DNA of 5,580 bases from Actinomycetota bacterium (lineage in GTDB: Bacteria > Actinomycetota > Acidimicrobiia > Spongiisociales > ZC4RG35). Below are positions 1 to 5,345 of this stretch, piece by piece; position 1 is the first letter of the stretch, and every line of letters starts with the position of its first letter. The stretch spans positions 1 to 5,580 of the forward strand of contig JAHWLC010000087.1 in NCBI GenBank assembly GCA_019347585.1, given 5' to 3'. Under the pieces are notes generated by a model that was not told the DNA's origin, searched no databases, and worked only from the letters and a program-made list of their open reading frames with translations. A program made the position numbers and the translations under genes.

Positions 1-163
1 CAAAAACCACTGAGTCCCGTCCGGAGAGGGAGACCTCTGGAAGCCCAGAGGCCTGAACGACATGCTCCAGCTCGGCCACCTCATCGGGGGAGAGTGGACG
101 TCGCTCCGTACCGGCAGGGTCAGGGAACTCGAAGATCGAAGTTGGCTGGAGTTTCGGGATCAT
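1..163 (-). CDS. N-terminal part of an unrecognised protein, running off the left edge
   Basis: Reading the minus strand from ATG at 163 gives an open frame of 54 codons to the window edge with no stop. The peptide begins MIPKLQPTSIFEFPDPAG and continues through an acidic, probably helical stretch (SPDEVAELEHVVQASG, about residues 25-40). The composition looks like a soluble protein, with no signal peptide or membrane segment in the visible part. A GTG codon directly precedes the ATG in frame and could be the start instead; GAAAGAG just upstream is a modest ribosome-binding site for either. The gene has the same orientation as the 281-1024 gene, but a strong hairpin lies between them, so it probably has its own promoter or depends on read-through. 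I do not recognise the family. That it is a real gene is inferred from the uninterrupted frame, the sensible residue composition and its position. Confidence 0.5.
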   Translation of the reverse strand, partial: MIPKLQPTSIFEFPDPAGTERRPLSPDEVAELEHVVQASGLPEVSLSGRDSVVF

Positions 164-245
164 CACGCGCTCTTTCGTGCTCGGCCTGACACCTCGATTT
201 TCAACCGGGTGTCCCTCTTGTCCGTCGAGAAGGGAGGCGTGAACC

Positions 246-269
246 CGGGCTTCACAAATGTGAAGCCCG
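246..269 (-). terminator. Hairpin downstream of the 281-1024 gene, likely terminator
   Basis: An 11-base perfect inverted repeat (arms 246-256 and 259-269, core gggcttcaca / tgtgaagccc) is separated by two A residues, so a realistic loop would melt one or two inner pairs. It begins 11 bases after the stop codon of the minus-strand gene ending at 281, where a terminator is expected. On the minus strand it is followed by a C/T-mixed stretch, not a clean T run, so intrinsic termination may be weak. An mRNA 3' stabilising hairpin or a binding site for a dimeric protein are alternatives. Confidence 0.55.
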
Positions 270-280
270 AGGGCACAAAC

Positions 281-1024
281 TCAAGTCAGCCAAGTGATGG
301 GGATCCTGGGATCCGGGTCGTAGATGCAGTAGGTGCCGGTTCGCACCGTGCTAGCCAGGTGTCGGGCGAGAGCGGGGCAGTGCCGTTGGATACGATCGGC
401 GGCCGAGGTGATCGCCTTCGTCACCGACTGCCTGGCGCGCTCAGCCTGGGAGGTGGTGCGCCGCACCTTCCCACCCAGTCCGAGAGCCGCAGCCAGGTGC
501 TCGCTGAGCACATCGAGCTCTTCCCGAAGCCGAGCCATGCGCTCGATGTCGCCCATCGCCTCGGACTCGTTGAGGTCTTCCTGCAGGTCCCGGATGCGGC
601 GTTCGTATGCCGTGCGGGCACGAGTATCGATGAGCTCTCCGGTGTCTCCAGGCGTGAACACGCGGAGTCCCTCCTCGCTCTCCAGCCTCCAGGCCGCCCT
701 CGTGGAAGGACGAGACCGATCGGACGGCCCTTGGGCGAGATGGAGGGCGAGCGTCTCCCGACCTGGGTTGGCGATCAGCTGGGCTAGGTAGCCGAGACCC
801 TTGGTGTGACGAAGTCGAAAGGCCTCGCCCTCGTAGGCGATGAACCAGTACTCCCCCTCCCGTCGGAACACGGCCCGAGACAGACTGCCTGCACCTTTGG
901 GCGGATCCGTTCTCTCTAACGCATGAGCGGTGGGAAGGAACACATGCCGACACGCGGGGCACGTGACCATTCCACGGGTGACTTCCCCGGGATATTGGCT
1001 CGGATCCCTCTCGTTGTCCGCCAT
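281..1024 (-). CDS. Stand-alone regulator-type C-terminal module with N-terminal CPAC motif
   Basis: This 247-residue protein matches, from memory, a module seen at the C-terminus of large actinobacterial regulators that carry AAA-type ATPase or cyclase domains; here it stands alone. Order: a polar N-terminus; a single CxxC (TCPACRHVF, residues 21-29) resembling half a zinc ribbon; a predicted winged-helix-like segment at about 52-97 (FRREGEYWFIAYEGEAFRLR, then TKGLGYLAQLIANPGRE); a linker; a charged probable coiled coil at about 137-180 (YERRIRDLQEDL, ERMARLREELDVL); the glycine turn LGLGG (181-185); and the hallmark end SQAERARQSVTKAI plus STVRTGTYCIYDPDP. The role of the module is not established; a DNA-binding or effector role is inference. 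The ATG at 1024 was chosen because the conserved part and CxxC follow it. The frame stays open to a TTG at 1297, and an ATG at 970 would start just before the CxxC. Neither has a better ribosome-binding site. No ATPase, kinase or cyclase partner is encoded in the window. Confidence 0.8.
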   Translation of the reverse strand: MADNERDPSQYPGEVTRGMVTCPACRHVFLPTAHALERTDPPKGAGSLSRAVFRREGEYWFIAYEGEAFRLRHTKGLGYLAQLIANPGRETLALHLAQGPSDRSRPSTRAAWRLESEEGLRVFTPGDTGELIDTRARTAYERRIRDLQEDLNESEAMGDIERMARLREELDVLSEHLAAALGLGGKVRRTTSQAERARQSVTKAITSAADRIQRHCPALARHLASTVRTGTYCIYDPDPRIPITWLT

Positions 1025-1468
1025 GGGCTCACTGTGGCAGGCAACTCTGTTGGGTGTGGAACCTCGAGGCTCTTGCGGCCTTCGTAGGGCTCTCCGCGAT
1101 GACGACATCCGCCTCATCTGTGTCCACGCCCCAGTGGCAGTGGTGGAGCCATCGATCTCCACTTCCACCGAAGCCAAGCCCACAGCACCGGCGGCAGCCG
1201 CGAGTCGAAAGGAGCCGTCCAACGGTGGCGGCCGACAGCAGGGCACGGGGAGCCTTTGGACACTGGCGCGGCACAAGACCGTTGGGCACCGTGTCAAGTC
1301 TCGGTACCCGGACGACCCGCTGGCTCCGGCTCCTCTGAGTCCCGCTCTCGGGGTTTAGCTGGCAGCGGTGATGCCATCTGGTTTGCCTCCGGGTTGGCGA
1401 CCGCCCCATGAGGTTCGGACGTTGCGAATTCCGATGCACGCGAACCCGAACCGCGGCAGACTTCCCGC
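1025..1468. other. 444-base stretch without a convincing gene, between divergent genes
   Basis: This lies between the divergent starts at 1024 (minus) and 1469 (plus), so the promoters of both genes should be here. I found no convincing pair of -35/-10 boxes: an exact TTGACA occurs on the minus strand at 1297-1292, but no TATAAT-like box follows at 16-18 bases. Several frames are open over 200-400 bases on both strands, but their products are rich in Arg, Ser, Pro and Cys, as expected for shadow frames in GC-rich DNA. The minus-strand frame of the 281-1024 gene stays open to 1297, so an N-terminal extension or decayed sequence cannot be excluded. No tRNA, insertion sequence or repeat was seen. 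Confidence 0.5.
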
Positions 1469-2203
1469 ATGGGTTCGATCACTTGGGGTAGGGACATCGC
1501 GGAGGTCTACGACGCGACCTACTCGGCGCAGTTCGCTCCGTCAGTCCTTGATCGCATCGTTGACCTCCTCACCGAACTGGCGCGCGGCGGCCCGGCTTTA
1601 GAATTCGCCATCGGCACCGGACGCGTGGCAATACCGCTGAACGCACGAGGTATTCCCGTGCACGGAATCGAGCTATCGCCCCACATGGTGGAGCAGTTCC
1701 GGGCCAAGCCAGGCGCCGACACAGTGCCGGTGACCACCGGCGACATGACCAACACGCGTGCCCCGGGCACCTTCAAGCTGGTGTATTTGGTGGCCAACAC
1801 CATCATGAACGTCACCACCCAAGATGAGCAGTTGAGGGTCTTCGCCAACGCGGCCGCCCATCTCGAAACGGGAGGATGCTTCGTGGTCGAGGTGATCGTT
1901 CCCCAGCTGCGCAGCGTGCCCCCAGGGGAGACGCGGCGGGTCTTCACCCTCGACCCTGACCATGTCGGGATCGAAACCTTCGATGATCTCGTCGAGCAGA
2001 TCGCGTGGTCGCATCACTGGATGGAGGTGGAAGGGCGGCTGGTCCGACACTCTGCTCCATACCGTTATGTCTGGCCGTCCGAACTCGACCTTATGGCCAG
2101 GCTCGCAGGCTTGCGCCTACGCGACCGCTGGGCGGGCTGGGACCAAGCGCCATTCACCTCGAAGAGCGTCAGCCAGGTCGCGGTGTTCGAGAAGGCCTCA
2201 TAG
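1469..2203 (+). CDS. Class I SAM-dependent methyltransferase
   Basis: A complete 244-residue protein of the small class I (Rossmann-fold) methyltransferase type, which transfers a methyl group from S-adenosylmethionine to an unknown substrate; cytosolic. Motif I is EFAIGTGRVAIPL (residues 45-57), a variant of the glycine-rich SAM loop. The acidic residue that contacts the SAM ribose is expected to be Glu68 in HGIELSPHMV, and TGDM (90-93) is the likely adenine-side motif. LVYLVANTIMN (104-114) is the strand IV region, and HLETGGCFVVEV (131-142) is the usual strand after motif III. The C-terminal half (YRYVWPSELDLMARLAGLRL, GWDQAPFTS) is strongly conserved in a family I know from many actinobacterial genomes, often annotated only as a methyltransferase. 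The start at 1469 fits the family's normal N-terminus (WGRDIAEVYDATYSAQF), but no Shine-Dalgarno sequence precedes it, so it may be leaderless. It has no adjacent same-strand partner, and the substrate is not inferable from context. Confidence 0.92.
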   Translation: MGSITWGRDIAEVYDATYSAQFAPSVLDRIVDLLTELARGGPALEFAIGTGRVAIPLNARGIPVHGIELSPHMVEQFRAKPGADTVPVTTGDMTNTRAPGTFKLVYLVANTIMNVTTQDEQLRVFANAAAHLETGGCFVVEVIVPQLRSVPPGETRRVFTLDPDHVGIETFDDLVEQIAWSHHWMEVEGRLVRHSAPYRYVWPSELDLMARLAGLRLRDRWAGWDQAPFTSKSVSQVAVFEKAS

Positions 2204-2281
2204 AAGATCCTCGTCCGAACCACGACGCCGGACCGGCGAACGGGCAACGAACGGGCACCAGTTCGGCACCAGCAGGGGCGT

Positions 2282-2488
2282 TCAGCGACCCAACCGACGT
2301 TCCGACCAGCTGCAGCACCCCGGGGCGGAGGGGCGAGCCTCGATGGAGCGGGCCACCTGGGAGAGGAAGGACTCCTCGCCCACCCAGAATACCTCTCCGG
2401 CGAAGAGGGCTGCCAGCTCGCAGGAGAGGTACGGCGAGGGATAAGGAAAATCCCCATGACCCCTCTGACATGGTCCGGTCCTGTTCAA
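2282..2488 (-). pseudogene. Possible small or frameshifted minus-strand gene remnant
   Basis: One minus-strand frame reads as a believable protein: GDFPYPSPYLSCELAALFAG, then EVFWVGEESFLSQVARSIEA. Over these 40 codons I count 32 ending in G or C, the third-position bias expected of real coding DNA here. A TTG at 2488 with AAGGA six bases upstream would give a 68-residue product; an in-frame ATG at 2527 would give 81 residues but overlaps the gene starting at 2526. The last residues (CCSWSERRLGR) look like an out-of-frame tail. Near the other end, an ATG at 2457 in the neighbouring frame would join the good segment if a single base were restored. Together this suggests a decayed or frameshifted gene piece rather than an intact one. 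It has no recognisable function. It could also be a chance open frame. Confidence 0.35.
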
Positions 2489-2514
2489 CTCCCATCCTTC
2501 CCGTGTTGAACTCC
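2483..2514. promoter_or_regulatory. Paired GTTSAACTCC sites upstream of the 2526 gene, candidate operator
   Basis: GTTCAACTCC (2483-2492) and GTTGAACTCC (2505-2514) differ by one base and start exactly 22 bases apart, about two turns of B-DNA. Each GTT-N-AAC core is itself a short palindrome, so the pair reads as a direct and an inverted repeat at once. The downstream copy ends 11 bases before the ATG at 2526. Spacing and position are typical of a regulator binding two sites on the same face of the helix. Chance is possible with sites this short, and no regulator is identified. Confidence 0.35.
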
Positions 2515-2525
2515 ACGATGGTCTC

Positions 2526-3236
2526 ATGGTGCACATGAAACTCCAGGAGGTACGCTCCTCGATCACCCGCCGTCTGCTCCCCACGCGCCACCCCTCCTGG
2601 CAGGAATTCGCCGTCAGGGTCCGAGGCGAGTTCCGACCGAGCCCCTTTTGGAGGAGCGACGAAGTAGTGACCCGCTTCGATCGTTGGCAGCTCCACCTGG
2701 ACACGGTGATGCTCGACCGCGAGACCGGGGTGCCTAAGTCGGGGCTGCTCTATTCCACGCGCCGGGGAACCGAGGTATGGGCGCGGTTCACCAGCGTGGA
2801 CGGTTTCCGATTCGCGGTCCGTGACCGACAGTGGCTGGACCGGAATCCGAACAGGCTGGAATGGGAGATCGATCCGGGACGATTGGTCGACGCCGTACTG
2901 CGGCGAACCAAGCCGGAGGAGACCCAGATCGGCGACGCGAGGTTCGACGGCGGCTATGTGACACGCAGCAACCACGCGGCCAAGCTTCAGCGCCTCCTGA
3001 CCGGGGGATCGACCATCGAGCGAATCCTGGACCGCTCGGAGCTGGCGGAGATCCGCATAGTCGGGCCCGACCCCGGGGAGGACATGTTCGCCCAGCAGGC
3101 ATCACTCCTCCTCTGGGAGAGGCAGATGCTGCAGGATCCGGAACAGCTCCTCGATCTCCACGAGCTCCTGCTGGGGTTGCTCGAGTGCCTGGCCCGCATG
3201 GGCTCGGCGGCACCGGCCGCCGCCGAGGAGGGCTGA
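2526..3236 (+). CDS. Conserved uncharacterised cytosolic protein
   Basis: A complete 236-residue soluble protein. It resembles a bacterial family, known to me only as hypothetical, whose members share several signposts: an FW-x-x-D-x-V segment followed by W-x-(L/I)-x-LDT (here FWRSDEVV, 41-48, and WQLHLDT, 54-60); a TR-x-x-x-x-x-x-RF-x-x-x-DGFRF segment (78-96); a GD-x-x-FD...(R/K)-x-N-x-x-K block (IGDARFDGGYVTRSNHAAKL, 136-155); and a helical C-terminus ending in (C/L)-x-R-(M/I)-GSA (LLECLARMGSA, 218-228). All four are visible in order, so the gene appears intact. There is no signal peptide or membrane helix, and no catalytic motif that I recognise. The start at 2526 is uncertain: ATG 2535 is also possible and neither has a good ribosome-binding site. 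It converges with the envelope operon ending at 3272, 35 bases away. The family resemblance is from memory; the function is unknown. Confidence 0.8.
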   Translation: MVHMKLQEVRSSITRRLLPTRHPSWQEFAVRVRGEFRPSPFWRSDEVVTRFDRWQLHLDTVMLDRETGVPKSGLLYSTRRGTEVWARFTSVDGFRFAVRDRQWLDRNPNRLEWEIDPGRLVDAVLRRTKPEETQIGDARFDGGYVTRSNHAAKLQRLLTGGSTIERILDRSELAEIRIVGPDPGEDMFAQQASLLLWERQMLQDPEQLLDLHELLLGLLECLARMGSAAPAAAEEG

Positions 3237-3271
3237 GCCCACCCGTCCTCCTCGGGAGACCTCGGGGGTCA

Positions 3272-3673
3272 CTAGGCGCGGCCGAAGCCCCGCCCAAGCT
3301 GGACCAGCACGTAGAGGACCAGGCCGACGGCGACCAGCAATCCGACCGGGCGGGTCAGCCACCCGATCAGCAGGGTCAGCGCCAGGATGCTGAGCACTCC
3401 ACCCACCGTCACCAGCAGGAACTGCTGCAGGCGGACGGAGTGGCGCCAGCTCCCGTCCCGCACTCCTCGCTTCAGCTCGCCGAACTCGATCTGGTCCGAC
3501 CATGAGAGCCCCATCGCGCGGCCCCTGAAGCGCCAGCGACCCTCTCGGCCCACGCCGGCGGCCTCCTGGTGGCCGAGCCGCCGCTTGTGGGCGGTCACAC
3601 CATTCCAGACGTAGCCGGCGAGGAAGCTGGCGAATCCGAGGACTACGAGGCCGATCAGCACCTTCTCGACCAT
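3272..3673 (-). CDS. Small membrane protein, three predicted helices, last gene of envelope operon
   Basis: A 133-residue integral membrane protein with no family I recognise. Hydrophobic segments lie at about residues 5-26 (LIGLVVLGFASFLAGYVW), 85-106 (FLLVTVGGVLSILALTLLIG) and 109-126 (PVGLLVAVGLVLYVLVQL), the last two joined by a very short turn. The middle loop (about 28-84) is basic (HKRRLGH, RWRFRGR, ELKRGVRDGSWRHSVR), so by the positive-inside rule it should face the cytoplasm, putting the N-terminus outside. The ATG at 3673 abuts the lipoprotein's TGA with no gap (TGAATG), and a strong GAGGAGGAG site sits nine bases upstream within the end of the lipoprotein gene. Translation is therefore probably coupled. 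Its stop is 35 bases from the end of the convergent plus-strand gene. Co-operation with the lipoprotein and RDD proteins is inferred from gene order only. Confidence 0.82.
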   Translation of the reverse strand: MVEKVLIGLVVLGFASFLAGYVWNGVTAHKRRLGHQEAAGVGREGRWRFRGRAMGLSWSDQIEFGELKRGVRDGSWRHSVRLQQFLLVTVGGVLSILALTLLIGWLTRPVGLLVAVGLVLYVLVQLGRGFGRA

Positions 3674-4312
3674 TCAGTCGCTCTCCTCCTCACAGGTCTG
3701 ACAGGTCAGGTCAAAGGTGTCGACCACCTCGCCTCCCGAATCGGGAATGCTCCAAGGCAGCGAGACCTGCTCTTCGATCACGCCCGGCCTGGTGATCGGC
3801 ACGACGAACTCCTGGCCAACTGGAGTGCCTTCGTGGAGCGGTTCGAAATGGCCCGCCAGCCAGCCGCCCGCGTCGTCTCCGGGGTCGTAATCGACCAGCT
3901 CCAGATGGAGGAGGAACCGACCATCATCACGATGCCCCCGGATGTCGAATCGCACCACGGTGATAGGCGTCCCGCGATAGTCGAAATTACAATCGGGACC
4001 GTCGATTAGGTCCACATGTCCTTCGCCGGAGACAGCTTGGTCCTGATCCACGGCGAAATCGACGGAACCCTCCCATACACTCACACAATGAACTCCCGGG
4101 GCAGTCTGAGTTGCCTCGCTCAGCATGGTGCCGGTCCAGCGCTGGGGAATCCTCTCACCGCCCTGTTCGTTGGTGCCGGCCGGGGCGGCTGCTCCAAACG
4201 AGGTTGTCGTCGCCTCCGAAGTGGTAGTGCCTTCCGAGCCACCTGTGCAGGCAACTGCCGACAACGCGAGCACGGTGAGCCCGATGAGCAGGCGGTTCTC
4301 AAACCGCTGCAA
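3674..4312 (-). CDS. Predicted lipoprotein with Thr/Ser linker and C-terminal CQTC
   Basis: Starting at TTG 4312, this 212-residue protein has a textbook lipoprotein signal: QRFENR, then LLIGLTVLALSAVAC with the acylated Cys at residue 22. Export and anchoring to the outer face of the cytoplasmic membrane follow. A Thr/Ser/Gly/Ala linker (about 23-52) leads to a probable beta-rich domain (RWTGTMLSEATQ, VRFDIRGH, FLLHLELVDYDPGD, EFVVPITRPGVIEEQVSLPW). Four Cys remain after the lipobox: VHCVSV, PDCNFDY and the final CQTC just before an acidic tail EEESD, enough for two disulfides. I do not recognise the domain. The frame is open to ATG 4393, but that start would put 27 polar residues before the signal peptide and overlap the RDD gene by 95 bases. 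TTG 4312 gives a normal signal peptide, has GGGTGGGGG six bases upstream and overlaps the RDD stop by only 14 bases, so I prefer it. -3 of the lipobox is Ala rather than the usual Leu, which is tolerated. Confidence 0.85.
   Translation of the reverse strand: MQRFENRLLIGLTVLALSAVACTGGSEGTTTSEATTTSFGAAAPAGTNEQGGERIPQRWTGTMLSEATQTAPGVHCVSVWEGSVDFAVDQDQAVSGEGHVDLIDGPDCNFDYRGTPITVVRFDIRGHRDDGRFLLHLELVDYDPGDDAGGWLAGHFEPLHEGTPVGQEFVVPITRPGVIEEQVSLPWSIPDSGGEVVDTFDLTCQTCEEESD
3683..3691 (-). promoter_or_regulatory. Strong ribosome-binding site for the 3673 gene
   Basis: GAGGAGGAG on the minus strand, nine bases from ATG 3673, lies inside the last codons of the lipoprotein gene, where it encodes part of the Glu-rich tail. 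It fixes the start of the small membrane protein at the zero-gap TGAATG junction. Confidence 0.7.
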
Positions 4313-5345
4313 TGTCAGCCCCCACCCGTTGTCTGGCTTTACCCCGTTTGAGGAAGGTGATGATGGTGATCGCCAGCGCCCCGGCGCCGGCAAGGAGCGC
4401 GACGCCGAGTGCCGCCAAGAACCCCACCAGGATGTCCCGGTCCCATCCCCGTCCCACCGCTAGCACCGCTTCGGGCCCCTCGCCGGCCGGATAATGGGCG
4501 GTCATTCGATAGGTACCCGGTTCCTGTGCTCGGAAGGTGAGCACCGCCACGCCCGAGCGACCACCGATCGCGTACTCGAACGTCCCTCCGGGCGAATCCA
4601 GGTTGACCGGTCGTCCGTCGAAAGTTTCCAGCGTTACCCGCAGGGACGACAGCTCGCCGCCGCTCGAATAGACGCGAGCGTCCACCACGCTGTGATACTC
4701 GTGATAGATGGTGTAGGTCCCGGGCTCGGCCAGGTCCACCACCGCCTCCCCCGGTACCACCACCCGGGTCAGAGTGTCCGGCACCTCCCCCAGCATCCGT
4801 ACCACCAGCACCCCGGCCGTCGCCAACCCGGCCACGGAAATCAGTCCGGCCAGCGCGTACCACCAACGGCTCGGCGCCGACCCGGAACTGATCGGAGCCG
4901 GCTGGCGGGCGGAGATTGGCGGCGCTGTCATCTCTCCCAGCGAGGCTTTGCGCACCACCACCGTTCCCGCCACCCGGTCTCCGAGGCGCTGGCGGCGATC
5001 GGAGTTCCATACCAGGATGGCTCCCACCAGGTAGAAGAAAATCCCGTCGACGAGGCGGAGGGCGTTACGAATCGCCGATGCCCTCCAGCCGATCGGGGAG
5101 CCGTCCTCCATCACCACCCGCTGGCCCATGACCAACTTGCCGGCCGTGGCCCCCAGCTCGGCTTCCAAGCCGATGAAGTACGCAGCAGGCAGGAACGCGG
5201 AGAGGGCCCAGACGGCCGCCGGAGCGAACTGGTGGACCGCACCGGCCAGATCGGCCATGAAACCGACCAGCAACACCGAGATACCCAAGACGAGGAAGTC
5301 GATGAGTTGGGCGGCGAAGCGAGGCCCCGCCCCGACGTATTTCAC
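4299..5345 (-). CDS. RDD-family membrane protein with added beta-rich ectodomain
   Basis: A 348-residue protein. Residues 1-135 form an RDD domain: the first helix carries the family's Arg and Asp (RFAAQLIDFLVL, R9 and D16), two more hydrophobic segments follow at about 40-60 and 100-113, and the signature end is QRLGDRVAGTVVV (119-131). RDD domains are compact membrane modules proposed in some cases to have transport roles; no substrate is predictable here. A polar Pro/Ser linker (about 134-160) leads to a helix (162-184), then a likely extracytoplasmic beta-sandwich (about 195-300: VVVPGEAVVDLAEPGTYTIY, VDARVYSS, LRVTLETFDGRPV, GVAVLTFRAQEPGTYRM), a final helix (305-332) and a basic tail (KRGKARQR). 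Most RDD proteins are about 150-200 residues, so this is an extended architecture. The start is GTG 5345, with GGAG five bases upstream, in a GTGA overlap with the preceding RDD gene. The lipoprotein start overlaps its end. Confidence 0.88.
   Translation of the reverse strand: MKYVGAGPRFAAQLIDFLVLGISVLLVGFMADLAGAVHQFAPAAVWALSAFLPAAYFIGLEAELGATAGKLVMGQRVVMEDGSPIGWRASAIRNALRLVDGIFFYLVGAILVWNSDRRQRLGDRVAGTVVVRKASLGEMTAPPISARQPAPISSGSAPSRWWYALAGLISVAGLATAGVLVVRMLGEVPDTLTRVVVPGEAVVDLAEPGTYTIYHEYHSVVDARVYSSGGELSSLRVTLETFDGRPVNLDSPGGTFEYAIGGRSGVAVLTFRAQEPGTYRMTAHYPAGEGPEAVLAVGRGWDRDILVGFLAALGVALLAGAGALAITIITFLKRGKARQRVGADIAAV
4319..4327 (-). promoter_or_regulatory. G-rich ribosome-binding site deciding the TTG start at 4312
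   Basis: GGGTGGGGG on the minus strand lies six bases before TTG 4312, inside the end of the RDD gene. It resembles a GGAGG-type site only loosely, but its spacing is right, and it supports the short start that leaves a normal lipoprotein signal peptide. Confidence 0.45.
4950..5038 (-). repeat. Near-identical patch shared by the two RDD genes, copy 1
   Basis: These 89 bases match 5399-5487 with a single difference (g at 4983, c at 5432), offset by 449 bases. The patch encodes the end of the RDD domain (FYLVGAILVWNSDRRQRLGD onward to VVVR). Homology continues to the right, to 5128/5580, but there with many substitutions and one extra codon in the other gene. To the left the genes are unrelated. 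Confidence 0.9.

Larger units (their letters stand above)
2204..2525. other. 322-base intergenic stretch with repeats and a possible small minus-strand ORF
   Basis: After the methyltransferase stop there is a compact inverted repeat (cgccgg-a-ccggcg, 2226-2238) and a direct repeat of cgaacgggca (2237-2246 and 2248-2257). Neither has a T run that would make it a clear terminator. The 2282-2488 part contains a possible minus-strand coding segment, listed separately. The last 45 bases hold two GTTSAACTCC sites in front of the plus-strand gene at 2526. A very short plus-strand ORF begins at ATG 2457 behind AAGGAAAA and stops after 17 codons; I do not call it a gene. Confidence 0.5.

Noticed and set aside
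34..51. Seven-base inverted repeat cctctgg/ccagagg with a four-base loop
   Set aside because: It lies inside the open frame of the 1-163 gene and has no T run; it is probably codon-level coincidence.
62..787. 241-codon plus-strand open frame
   Set aside because: Most of it is antisense to the recognisable 281-1024 protein and the rest is antisense to the 1-163 frame; the product resembles no family.
441..962. 173-codon minus-strand open frame
   Set aside because: It overlaps the 281-1024 gene in another frame, with an Arg/Ser/Pro/Gly-rich product typical of a shifted frame.
1270..1297. Exact TTGACA on the minus strand as a -35 box
   Set aside because: No TATAAT-like sequence follows at 16-18 bases, and it is 268 bases or more from the chosen start codon at 1024.
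1029..1439. 136-codon minus-strand open frame in the divergent gap
   Set aside because: The product is rich in Arg, Cys, His and Trp with no domain; third-position bias gives no support. The 1054-1338 plus frame was rejected for the same reason.
2226..2257. Inverted repeat plus tandem cgaacgggca as methyltransferase terminator or repeat array
   Set aside because: The inverted repeat leaves too small a loop unless partly melted, no T run follows, and two copies of a 10-base unit do not make an array or CRISPR.
3203..3227. Eight-base inverted repeat ctcggcgg/ccgccgag as terminator of the 2526 gene
   Set aside because: It sits within the Ala-rich C-terminal codons before the stop, has a nine-base GC loop and no T run, so it cannot be called a terminator.
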